From a virus: 33,708 nucleotides of DNA. The notes under the pieces were generated by a model. That model was not told where the DNA came from, did no database searches, and saw only the letters and a program-made list of their open reading frames with translations. Shown here one piece after another: positions 8,412 through 15,621 of this stretch; the stretch's first letter is position 1; each line of letters starts with the position of its first letter. A program made the translations under genes and the position numbers. Location: positions 1-33,708 of the IMG/VR virus record IMGVR_UViG_3300030106_004404; one strand, 5' to 3'.

Positions 8412-8578
8412 TGGCAAAAATAGTTGAAGTTGTAACAGATATTTTAGGACCTGACTTTAAACAAATTAATGTTCAAGGACTTTCAAATAACGTACAAAAT
8501 ATTGTACAAAAATTAAACACTACCTATCAACAACAATTAAAGGATGAGATGGAAGCCTTTACTTTGTTTACAAATTAA
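8411..8578 (+). CDS. Small conserved-looking protein, unknown (55 aa)
   Basis: The ATG overlaps the stop of the upstream structural gene by one base (TAATG), so it is probably translated by re-initiation. The protein is mostly polar and predicted helical, with Gln-rich stretches (NNVQNIVQKL, YQQQLKDEMEAF). There are no Cys, no membrane segment and no recognisable motif. Its place between two virion-type genes suggests a minor structural or assembly protein. Confidence 0.6.
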   Translation: MAKIVEVVTDILGPDFKQINVQGLSNNVQNIVQKLNTTYQQQLKDEMEAFTLFTN

Positions 8579-8600
8579 GGTATAAAAAGGAAAAGAAGAA

Positions 8601-8945
8601 ATGGCTAATAAATATAAAATTAATATTACACCAGTAGCAACTACAAGTATTACTACTTTATATACTTGTCCCACTGCTAATGTAGCCATTGTAAAATCTA
8701 TTTCAGCCTACAATACTCATCCTACTGCTCCAACAAACTGGGTATTAAGTGTACGGGACAATAGTGCTAGTGCTGATTTTGTATATAAAGGTGAAACATC
8801 GGTAGCAGCAGCTACTAAAAAAGAGTTTCTAAGTGCTGATGAAAGTAGTATACTTATACTTGAAGAGTCAGATGCTTTAAAATTTTCAACAACAGTAACA
8901 TCGGCTAATGTTTTTGTTAGCGTGTTAGAACAGGATAGAACGTAA
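8601..8945 (+). CDS. Probable small virion protein (114 aa)
   Basis: This is a beta-strand-rich protein of alternating Thr, Ser, Val and Ile with only one Cys and no membrane segment (KYKINITPVATTSITTLYT at the start, ANVFVSVLEQDRT at the end). A purine-rich stretch AAGGAAAAGAAG precedes the ATG. The stop overlaps the next start by one base (TAATG at 8943-8947). Proteins of this size and composition in this place in marine phages are usually structural, perhaps a head or tail decoration or fibre base protein. That is a context inference; no family motif is evident. Confidence 0.65.
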   Translation: MANKYKINITPVATTSITTLYTCPTANVAIVKSISAYNTHPTAPTNWVLSVRDNSASADFVYKGETSVAAATKKEFLSADESSILILEESDALKFSTTVTSANVFVSVLEQDRT

Positions 8946-9205
8946 TGAGCTTTGAAGAAAAAGGTGAATTTTTAGGATACACTATTATTGATGGAAAACA
9001 AGTTCCTAAGTATAGAGGAAAAACAATTGTTAAATTATGGAATATTCAAACTAACCAAGAATATAATTCAGATAAAGAAGCTGATGATGATGTAGATAAT
9101 CCATCTACAGATACCAAAAGAGAACATATAAGGAGAGATGTAACTATTATTGCACCACACATTGATTTAGTTGGTGGTACAGTAAAAAATCCAAATGAAA
9201 GCTAG
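8945..9205 (+). CDS. Hypothetical protein (86 aa)
   Basis: The ATG overlaps the previous stop by one base. The N-terminal half looks like a small beta domain (GEFLGYTIIDGKQVPKYRGKTIVKLWNIQTNQEY). It is followed by an acidic, disordered-looking linker (residues 41-57) and a short strand segment (VTIIAPHIDLVGGTV). I do not recognise the family. Its last 11 bases overlap the start of the glycosyltransferase gene, so translation of the two is probably coupled. Confidence 0.6.
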   Translation: MSFEEKGEFLGYTIIDGKQVPKYRGKTIVKLWNIQTNQEYNSDKEADDDVDNPSTDTKREHIRRDVTIIAPHIDLVGGTVKNPNES

Positions 9206-10145
9206 AGGTGGAACTGAGATACAGTTGGAAGAACTTAGAAAGAGACTTCCTAAAAATTATTGGGAGAAGATTTCTATTACTACTTCTGTGCCTGAAAAAC
9301 ACCCGATTGATCCTAGTCGCTTAAACATTCTATGGTTAAAAAATTCTTATGATCAACCCAATGTTAGACCCTGGTTTCTCATCAAGAAGAACCACCCTAA
9401 ATATGATTGGTATGTTTTTAATTCTCATTGGAGTTATGAAAAATATAGGATGCATTTTGATATTCCTACTTCTCGTTGTTTTGTTATTAAAAATGCCTTA
9501 CCGAAATTCAATTGGCAACCTAAAAAATTCTACCAACAAGGTGAGACCTTAAAATTAATTCATCACATTACTCCTTGGAGAGGTTTAAATGTATTACTGG
9601 CGGCTATGCATTTTCTTGAAGATGAAAATATTACATTAGATGTTTATAGCTCTACTCAAATATATGGAGATGAGTTTAAAGAAGCTAATGATAAATATTA
9701 TGAACCTTTATATGAGCATGCTAAATCTATGAAGAAGGTTAATTTTAAAGGTTATGCTCCTCAAGAAGAAGTATTTCAAGCTTTACAAGATAGTCATGTA
9801 TTTGCTTATCCTTCTATCTGGGAAGAAACTTCGTGCAATTCAGCAATAGAAGCTATGGCTGCAGGATGTGCCGCTTTAGTTACAAACTTTGGAGCGCTCT
9901 ATGAAACGTGTAGTGACTACGGATTCTATGTGAATTATAATAATGTACCTAAACAATTAGCTGTAGATTATTCTCAGCATATTAAATACTTACAAAGAAT
10001 TTTACCTCAAAAAGATATACAAAATAGATTAACTAATCAACGACAACACTTCCTACATTTTTATGATTGGGATCAAAGAATTAAGGAATGGATTGCTTTT
10101 TTAAATAATGCTTTGATGAAAAAAGGAATTCCTCATGAAGATTAA
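9195..10145 (+). CDS. Glycosyltransferase, GT-B fold, GT4-like (316 aa)
   Basis: The N-terminus carries GGTEIQ, the glycine-rich loop seen near the start of many GT4 enzymes. The C-terminal nucleotide-sugar domain has LIHHITPWRGLNVLLAAM (residues 121-138) and PSIWEETSCNSAIEAMAAG, containing the retaining-GT EX7E motif (E211 and E219), followed by GCAALVTNFGALYETC. At 316 residues it is shorter than typical GT4 enzymes of about 350-400 residues, and the N-terminal domain is compact. The enzyme would transfer a sugar from a nucleotide sugar; donor and acceptor cannot be read from the sequence. It overlaps genes on both sides by 11 bases and is paired with a GT-A enzyme, so the two may add successive sugars to a virion protein, DNA or the host surface. 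Confidence 0.85.
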   Translation: MKARGGTEIQLEELRKRLPKNYWEKISITTSVPEKHPIDPSRLNILWLKNSYDQPNVRPWFLIKKNHPKYDWYVFNSHWSYEKYRMHFDIPTSRCFVIKNALPKFNWQPKKFYQQGETLKLIHHITPWRGLNVLLAAMHFLEDENITLDVYSSTQIYGDEFKEANDKYYEPLYEHAKSMKKVNFKGYAPQEEVFQALQDSHVFAYPSIWEETSCNSAIEAMAAGCAALVTNFGALYETCSDYGFYVNYNNVPKQLAVDYSQHIKYLQRILPQKDIQNRLTNQRQHFLHFYDWDQRIKEWIAFLNNALMKKGIPHED

Positions 10146-11001
10146 AGCTAGTGATAGTTTTTTAACAGAGGATAAATTTAAACCTGAAGTTAACTTGTAT
10201 CAACAAAATCAGGTAGATGGAACTCAATTAGTTGATACTCATATTCCTCGATATTTAGATAAGCATTTGTTTGTAGCTACTCCTAATATGGGAGAAATAA
10301 AATTAAGTTGTGTTAAATCTTTATTAGAACTTCAAAGTCTTTGTTTATCTGAAGGGATTAATATTATACCTCAATTTCATATGGTTAGATCTTCCATTAT
10401 TATTACGGGGAGAAATATGTGTGTCCAAGCTTTTTTAAAATCTCGATGTTCTCATATGTTATTCATTGATTCAGATATTGAATTTGATGCTACTTCTATT
10501 TTAATGATGATGAAAGCGGACAAAGATATTGTACTTACTCCTTACCCTATGAAGGCTGTCAACTGGGATAAAGCTAGAGATATGGCAGCTAAAAGCGGAA
10601 GGCCTATTGAAGAATGTCCTTACTATTATTGCATGGAATTCCCTGATAAAAATAACATTGAAAGTGTAGATGGTTTAGTGGAGATTAAAAAAGGACCAGC
10701 TGGCTGTATGCTGATTAAAAGAGAAGTATTTGAAAAGATGATTAAAGCTTACCCTAACTTACTTATTAAACAAAAACATTTGGTTAATGGAATCATGGGA
10801 GGAACAGAAGAAATGTGGAATTTCTTTGACACCTCTTTTGATGAAAAAACAGGAGATTTTGTAGGGGAAGATTACGCTTTCTGTAATAGATGGACGGCTA
10901 TTGGTGGTAAGATCTACGCCAATGTGGACGCCTACATTACCCATCATGGGGACTTTGCTTATCGTGGAAGATTCATTGACGAAGGCAGAAAAATTAAGTA
11001 A
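10135..11001 (+). CDS. Glycosyltransferase, GT-A fold (288 aa)
   Basis: The protein shows a GT-A pattern: HLFVATPNMG (first strand), SRCSHMLFIDSDIEFDA with the metal-binding DxD at D112 and D114, a KGPAGCMLIKREVFEKM acceptor-loop segment (residues 186-202), GEDYAFCNRW with the acidic pair E245 and D246, and THHG near the end (H270 and H271, a possible metal ligand). Such stand-alone GT-A enzymes are frequent in marine phages and have unknown targets. The ATG overlaps the GT-B gene by 11 bases, indicating co-translation. The two folds together suggest two sugar-transfer steps. There is no membrane anchor, so the enzyme is expected in the cytoplasm. Confidence 0.85.
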   Translation: MKIKASDSFLTEDKFKPEVNLYQQNQVDGTQLVDTHIPRYLDKHLFVATPNMGEIKLSCVKSLLELQSLCLSEGINIIPQFHMVRSSIIITGRNMCVQAFLKSRCSHMLFIDSDIEFDATSILMMMKADKDIVLTPYPMKAVNWDKARDMAAKSGRPIEECPYYYCMEFPDKNNIESVDGLVEIKKGPAGCMLIKREVFEKMIKAYPNLLIKQKHLVNGIMGGTEEMWNFFDTSFDEKTGDFVGEDYAFCNRWTAIGGKIYANVDAYITHHGDFAYRGRFIDEGRKIK

Positions 11002-11034
11002 TATAATAAACTAAGGGTTTTCAGGACTACCCTT
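11002..11034 (+). promoter_or_regulatory. Candidate -10 box and leader hairpin before internal virion genes
   Basis: A perfect TATAAT lies at 11002-11007. The nearest -35-like hexamer, TTGACG at 10976-10981, is 20 bases upstream, which is long. A stem AAGGGT (11013-11018) pairs with ACCCTT (11029-11034) around a 10-base loop. If transcription starts near 11014 the hairpin would form the 5' end of the message. No T-run follows, so it is not a typical terminator. The remaining leader up to 11066 holds AAGGA as ribosome site. Confidence 0.3.
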
Positions 11035-11066
11035 CAACCTGCTATCACAAATTACAAGGAAAAATT

Positions 11067-13424
11067 ATGGGATGGAATCCGTTTAAAGCAGCTAAAAAAG
11101 CAGTCAAAGGTATACTAAAACCTTTCAAAAAAGTATTAAGAAGTCCGATAGGTAAAGTAGCAGGTTTAGCTGCTCTTTATTATGGGACTCCAATGCTAGG
11201 AGGCTATGGTGCAGGTGGTGCAGGATGGAAAAAAATGTTAACTGCTAAAGCTCCCTGGTTATATAAAGCAGGAGAAGCGACTGTACCGGGTTATCCAGAT
11301 CTTATAACTGGAAAAGGTACAGGATCTACTGGAATCTTAGCTAACCTAGGAAGAAAATGGGGTAGCATGGGTACCCTTGGTAAAGCAGCCACTATTGGTG
11401 GTGCTACAATGGCAGCTGGTGCTCTTGGTGATGAAGTTATAGATGAAACCAAAACAGTAGTAGATACTTCAGGTCATGAAGGTTATTTAAAAGCAAGAAA
11501 AAATTTTGTAGATGAATGGGCTAATTGGTACATGCAACAAGGAGATGATGAAGAAACAGCTTATGCAAAAGCTAGTGAAGCTATGTTTAATGATGGTGGA
11601 ATCGTAGGTCTAGCTCAAGGTGGAAGGATTGGATTACAACATGGAAGTAGACAGCCAGGAATGGATATAAGTAGTAGCCCACAAGCTCAAAAAGATCTTG
11701 CAACGGATATTCAAAAAGTAAAAGATGCTATACACGAGCAAGCAAGGGCAAGGAATTGGAGCAACACTTCAGCAGACGACTATGTTACAATGCATAGACA
11801 CTTAACAAGTCCTGGTACAGATGAGCGCGTTATAACACCTCCGAGAAAACCAATAAGAACAAAAGACAATAGAGTTAAACAACCTTTTTATGGTCCCCTT
11901 ATAACAGGACTAAATTGGGTAGGAGATAGAATTGGTCATTCAAAATTTGGAATGTGGAATAATCAAATGCAAAGAGAAAATTATCTTGACTGGGCTAAAA
12001 CAAATGATCCAGAAGCATACGTTGAATCAATGACAAATTTAGCCAACCTAGGTTATGTAGATTATGATCCAAATAATGTAACAATAGATGAGTTTGGAGG
12101 GCCCCATCAAAAAACTAAGTTTGGTGCATCTTATGGAGATGAACTATGGGAACCTCAAGCTAAAGAAGTTTTAGGGGAAGGATATAAAAATTATTTAAAT
12201 AGACATAACGTAGTTTCTCCAGGAGGTGATGGACCTCAAAATCCTTGTGATGGACCTAACCCTCCAGCGTATTGTTTTAGTGGAGTAACAGCTGGAGCTT
12301 CAACACCTAAAGAAACAGTTGGAGATTACTATGGATTTTCAGAATGGGCAGATTGGGATCCTAATAATACTTCTCCATTGTTTGGAGACGCGACTCAGTA
12401 CAAAGCAGTTCTTAGTAAAGGTGGTAGAATTGGCTTGTATGCAGGAGGAATGGGTGGTATGAATAACCCTATGAATCCTATGATGAACAGAGGTCTGGGA
12501 GCCATGGGCTCGCCGGGCATGAATCCTTTTAACCAACAGAATTTAATGGCCCAAGGGCAGATGCGTGGCAATCCTATGATGGGAGGAAATCCTATGATGG
12601 CAAGAGGCAATCCTATGATGGCACAAAGACCAGGAATCCCGGCCCAAGGAGCAGGGATCAGTGGCACAACAGCTGCTGCAAGAATGGCTAAAAAAGAAGA
12701 CGACGGAGAATTATTAAAGCTAATTAGAATGTTAGCTTCTATGGGAATACCTATGGAACAATTAAGAGGGAGAACTAAAGAAGAATTAGTAGAGATGGCA
12801 ATCTCTTTACAAAAAGATCAACCTACAGGAAGACCTGAAGTTGTTGAAGAATCAGAAGAGGTAGAAGAAGAAGTAATGACAGCAGCAGGTGGTGGAAGAG
12901 TTCGTGCAGCTGAGGGTTATCCTAATCCTGAAGCAGAATTTATGAGTGAGACACAACTAGAAGAAAATTATCCGGGGCTTGCTAGAGGAGAATTAGGAGA
13001 AGTTATAACTGAAGATGAAGAGGAAGAAATTTATATACCACAAGAAAAGAACCCTTTTGAAAGACAAGGAATGGAATTTGATAGGCCTGTAGGAAGGGAA
13101 GGAACTGTTAGAGCAGACAATCCACCTGTAGTATATAGTCTTAATGAAGGTGGTTTAATGAGAACTGGATATGCGATGGGATCAGAGCAACCAGTTATTC
13201 CATCTAAGGATGGACCTCAAATAGATTACCGAGAAATGGGTGGTTATCAACCTCATGGAAAAAAAGAAAAGCATGATGATGTTAGAGCGTTATTAGCTCA
13301 AGGAGAATTCGTTGTTACTTCTGATGCTGTGAAAGGTATCGGTGGTGGAGACAGAGACTTAGGTGCAAAAAGAATGTACGATATGATGCACAAGTTTGAA
13401 CCAATAGGGAGAGCATTAAGCTAA
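11067..13424 (+). CDS. Internal virion / structural protein with GGRIGL motifs (785 aa)
   Basis: The basic N-terminus (residues 1-30, Lys-rich) is followed by hydrophobic, Gly/Ala-rich segments (about residues 31-60 and 100-122) that could interact with membranes. GGRIGL occurs at residues 185-190 and 452-457, with related sequences later (GGGRVRAAEG, EGGLMRTGYAMG). Residues 460-520 are Met-, Gly- and Asn-rich with NPMM repeated. An acidic stretch lies at 591-604 and another at 645-655. The C-terminus (about 736-775) has the pattern DDVRALLAQGEFVVTSDAVKG ... GAKRMYDMM, which I recognise from virion proteins of marine phages. No enzymatic motif is evident. Size, order and composition suggest an internal core or DNA-ejection protein. 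The next gene starts on its stop codon (TAATG). Confidence 0.75.
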   Translation: MGWNPFKAAKKAVKGILKPFKKVLRSPIGKVAGLAALYYGTPMLGGYGAGGAGWKKMLTAKAPWLYKAGEATVPGYPDLITGKGTGSTGILANLGRKWGSMGTLGKAATIGGATMAAGALGDEVIDETKTVVDTSGHEGYLKARKNFVDEWANWYMQQGDDEETAYAKASEAMFNDGGIVGLAQGGRIGLQHGSRQPGMDISSSPQAQKDLATDIQKVKDAIHEQARARNWSNTSADDYVTMHRHLTSPGTDERVITPPRKPIRTKDNRVKQPFYGPLITGLNWVGDRIGHSKFGMWNNQMQRENYLDWAKTNDPEAYVESMTNLANLGYVDYDPNNVTIDEFGGPHQKTKFGASYGDELWEPQAKEVLGEGYKNYLNRHNVVSPGGDGPQNPCDGPNPPAYCFSGVTAGASTPKETVGDYYGFSEWADWDPNNTSPLFGDATQYKAVLSKGGRIGLYAGGMGGMNNPMNPMMNRGLGAMGSPGMNPFNQQNLMAQGQMRGNPMMGGNPMMARGNPMMAQRPGIPAQGAGISGTTAAARMAKKEDDGELLKLIRMLASMGIPMEQLRGRTKEELVEMAISLQKDQPTGRPEVVEESEEVEEEVMTAAGGGRVRAAEGYPNPEAEFMSETQLEENYPGLARGELGEVITEDEEEEIYIPQEKNPFERQGMEFDRPVGREGTVRADNPPVVYSLNEGGLMRTGYAMGSEQPVIPSKDGPQIDYREMGGYQPHGKKEKHDDVRALLAQGEFVVTSDAVKGIGGGDRDLGAKRMYDMMHKFEPIGRALS

Positions 13425-14326
13425 TGGCAACAGAAACAATAACACAAACTAATTTACCAGCACCGTTTATTGAAACGATGGGTAAAACCTTCGGTGAAGG
13501 TATTACAAGATTAGCTGCCAAGCCTATCGATACAACAAAATTTCAACCAACGGTAGCAGGAGTTGGCGCAGTAGGACAAGCGGCTCAGCAAGCTGCAGCA
13601 AGTCAAGCAGGTTTAGGTCAATTAACTTTTGGAGCTGAGGGACAGGTTACAGGAATAGGTCAAGGTACAGGTATTGCTGGCTATCAACCTTATTTATCAG
13701 CAGCAACAGGATTGTTAGGACCCGGAGCAGGAACAGGGGTAGGAACAGTTTCTTCTTACATGAGTCCTTATACAACTAATGTTATCCAGGCGATGAAAGA
13801 TCAAATGGCAGACGTTAAAGCTCAACAAGATATTCAAAGAAATGCACAAGCTGTAGGAGCTGGTGCGTTTGGTGGGGCAAGACAAGGAGTTCAACAATCA
13901 GTAGCGGATACAGAATACAATAGAATGATTGGACAAATGGTTGCTCAACAAATGGGACAGTCATACAACCAAGCACAGATGGCAAGACAACAAGATTATG
14001 GAAACCTAACAGGACTAGCACAGCTTCAACCTCAATTAGCAATGCAGAATGTAGGAAACATTTCTCAACTAGGTCAACAAGAGCAGGCTTATAGACAAGC
14101 TCTTCAAGATACTACAGCGGCTCAACAGAAGATGGCATTGTATGAACCATACCAAAGATATGGTTTCTTCGGTGAACAGTTAACAGGATTGATGGGTGGT
14201 TACCCTGGTGGAACTAGAATGACAGATCAACCAACAGCAAGTCCGATGCAAAACTTACTAGGTATGGGTATCGGTGCAGGCTTAGGCTATGCTGGTATGA
14301 AAAACTTAGGAATGTTCGGCGGCTAA
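13424..14326 (+). CDS. Probable internal virion / DNA-ejection protein (300 aa)
   Basis: This Gln- and Ala-rich helical protein follows by TAATG overlap. The middle region (SSYMSPYTTNVIQAM, then a long helix with many Gln, then GAGAFGGARQGVQQS) is a pattern seen in phage ejection or injection proteins. The C-terminus is Gly-rich and hydrophobic (NLLGMGIGAGLGYAGMKNLG), able to insert into a membrane. There is no signal peptide. By order and composition it may play the role of T7 gp14, the small ejection protein that forms the outer-membrane pore, but no sequence homology to T7 gp14 can be claimed by eye. Confidence 0.7.
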   Translation: MATETITQTNLPAPFIETMGKTFGEGITRLAAKPIDTTKFQPTVAGVGAVGQAAQQAAASQAGLGQLTFGAEGQVTGIGQGTGIAGYQPYLSAATGLLGPGAGTGVGTVSSYMSPYTTNVIQAMKDQMADVKAQQDIQRNAQAVGAGAFGGARQGVQQSVADTEYNRMIGQMVAQQMGQSYNQAQMARQQDYGNLTGLAQLQPQLAMQNVGNISQLGQQEQAYRQALQDTTAAQQKMALYEPYQRYGFFGEQLTGLMGGYPGGTRMTDQPTASPMQNLLGMGIGAGLGYAGMKNLGMFGG

Positions 14327-14327
14327 A

Positions 14328-15611
14328 ATGAAAAAGAAAAGTATTTTAAATAGACCAATGTTTAGACAGGTCACGTCCCCTGCTTACGGCACAGGTATAG
14401 CTTCTAACTTAGTTAGTAATGAAGAGAGACAAAGATATAACTCTGGTGGGAGAGTTGGATTAGCTTATGGACAGCCTTGGCAAGACTTTAAGTGGGATCA
14501 GCCCCCAGGATTTCAAGAGATATGGAAAGGTAGTAAAAAGGAAGGTACCTGGCAAGACACTCAAAAAGCTAAGTCCAATTTAAATCGAATGTTAGAATAT
14601 GCTGAACCGTTTGGTGAGTGGACAGGATCAGTGAGGCAATCGCCTCAGTATATTGATAGTGAGGAAGGTCTCCCACTTCAGTATGGAGTAAAAATTTCTG
14701 GAGTAGGTGATGACGTGGAAGCACAAGATGTATACCAAGGAAGTGATCCTAGATATTTTAAACCAACACACCGAGGAGTGTTTGTTGAGGAAACAGATGT
14801 GAGAGAAAATCAACCTTATAATCAAGATGATATAATAGATGATTCAGGAAAAAAAGAAGTAGTAGGGACACAACAAAAGAAAACAGTACATGATGATTCA
14901 ATGTGGAATCGTAAACAAAACACAGACGACCTGGATACGGACGCTGATGGATGGGCAACTTTAATGGGTGAATTAGATAAAGATATTGAAAAGAAAAAAC
15001 AACTCGGAAAAGGAAATGCATTAATGCAAGCAGCTGCAGCTGCAGTTAAATGGGGCGGTGCTCCTACTGCAGAAAAAAGAGCCGCAGCTATCTCTGAAGG
15101 ATTAACACAGGTAGGAGAGACAGCTATGAAAGCGGCAGCAGAAGGTATGGATTTAAAAAACAGAGCTAAAATTTTAAAAGGTATTGAAGATGTAAAAAAT
15201 AAAAAAGCAATTACAGTTCAAGAAATGAGAGGTAGTCAAGCTATGGATAGACTAAAGGAAAACATAACATATCTTCAAAGCGTATCTGATAAGGATGGGA
15301 AAAAGCTGGGTATCAGTGACCAATTTAAATTCACATTATCTGACCCTAAAATTAGTAATGATCCACTACTTTCTGTAAGCGCATTACAAACCGTAGCGCA
15401 AGGAGAAGATATTGATATTAATACAGAAACACTAGACATGAGTAAACCTGAAAGTTTAACTAAAAAATTTCCACCGGGTACCATTATTAGAGATACCAAA
15501 CCAACTGGAAAATGGTATATTGCAGGTGAAGATGGAACAGTAGATCAAACAAAAGGGTATACGTATAAAGCAATAGGAGATTGGGTAGAGTCTCAGGCTC
15601 CTGACAAGTAG
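14328..15611 (+). CDS. Probable internal virion protein with GGRVGL motif (427 aa)
   Basis: The N-terminus is basic (MKKKSILNRPMFRQ) and is followed by RYNSGGRVGLAYG, the same short motif as in the protein at 11067-13424. The central part is polar and acidic. An Ala-rich helix follows (about residues 225-275, NALMQAAAAAVKWGG then GETAMKAAAEGM) and the C-terminal third is mixed alpha/beta. There is no catalytic signature. It starts two bases after the upstream stop and ends 11 bases before the giant protein, so it belongs to the same late operon. By position it could be an equivalent of T7 gp15 (core or ejection protein), although it is shorter. Confidence 0.7.
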   Translation: MKKKSILNRPMFRQVTSPAYGTGIASNLVSNEERQRYNSGGRVGLAYGQPWQDFKWDQPPGFQEIWKGSKKEGTWQDTQKAKSNLNRMLEYAEPFGEWTGSVRQSPQYIDSEEGLPLQYGVKISGVGDDVEAQDVYQGSDPRYFKPTHRGVFVEETDVRENQPYNQDDIIDDSGKKEVVGTQQKKTVHDDSMWNRKQNTDDLDTDADGWATLMGELDKDIEKKKQLGKGNALMQAAAAAVKWGGAPTAEKRAAAISEGLTQVGETAMKAAAEGMDLKNRAKILKGIEDVKNKKAITVQEMRGSQAMDRLKENITYLQSVSDKDGKKLGISDQFKFTLSDPKISNDPLLSVSALQTVAQGEDIDINTETLDMSKPESLTKKFPPGTIIRDTKPTGKWYIAGEDGTVDQTKGYTYKAIGDWVESQAPDK

Positions 15612-15621
15612 GAGGTAAAGC

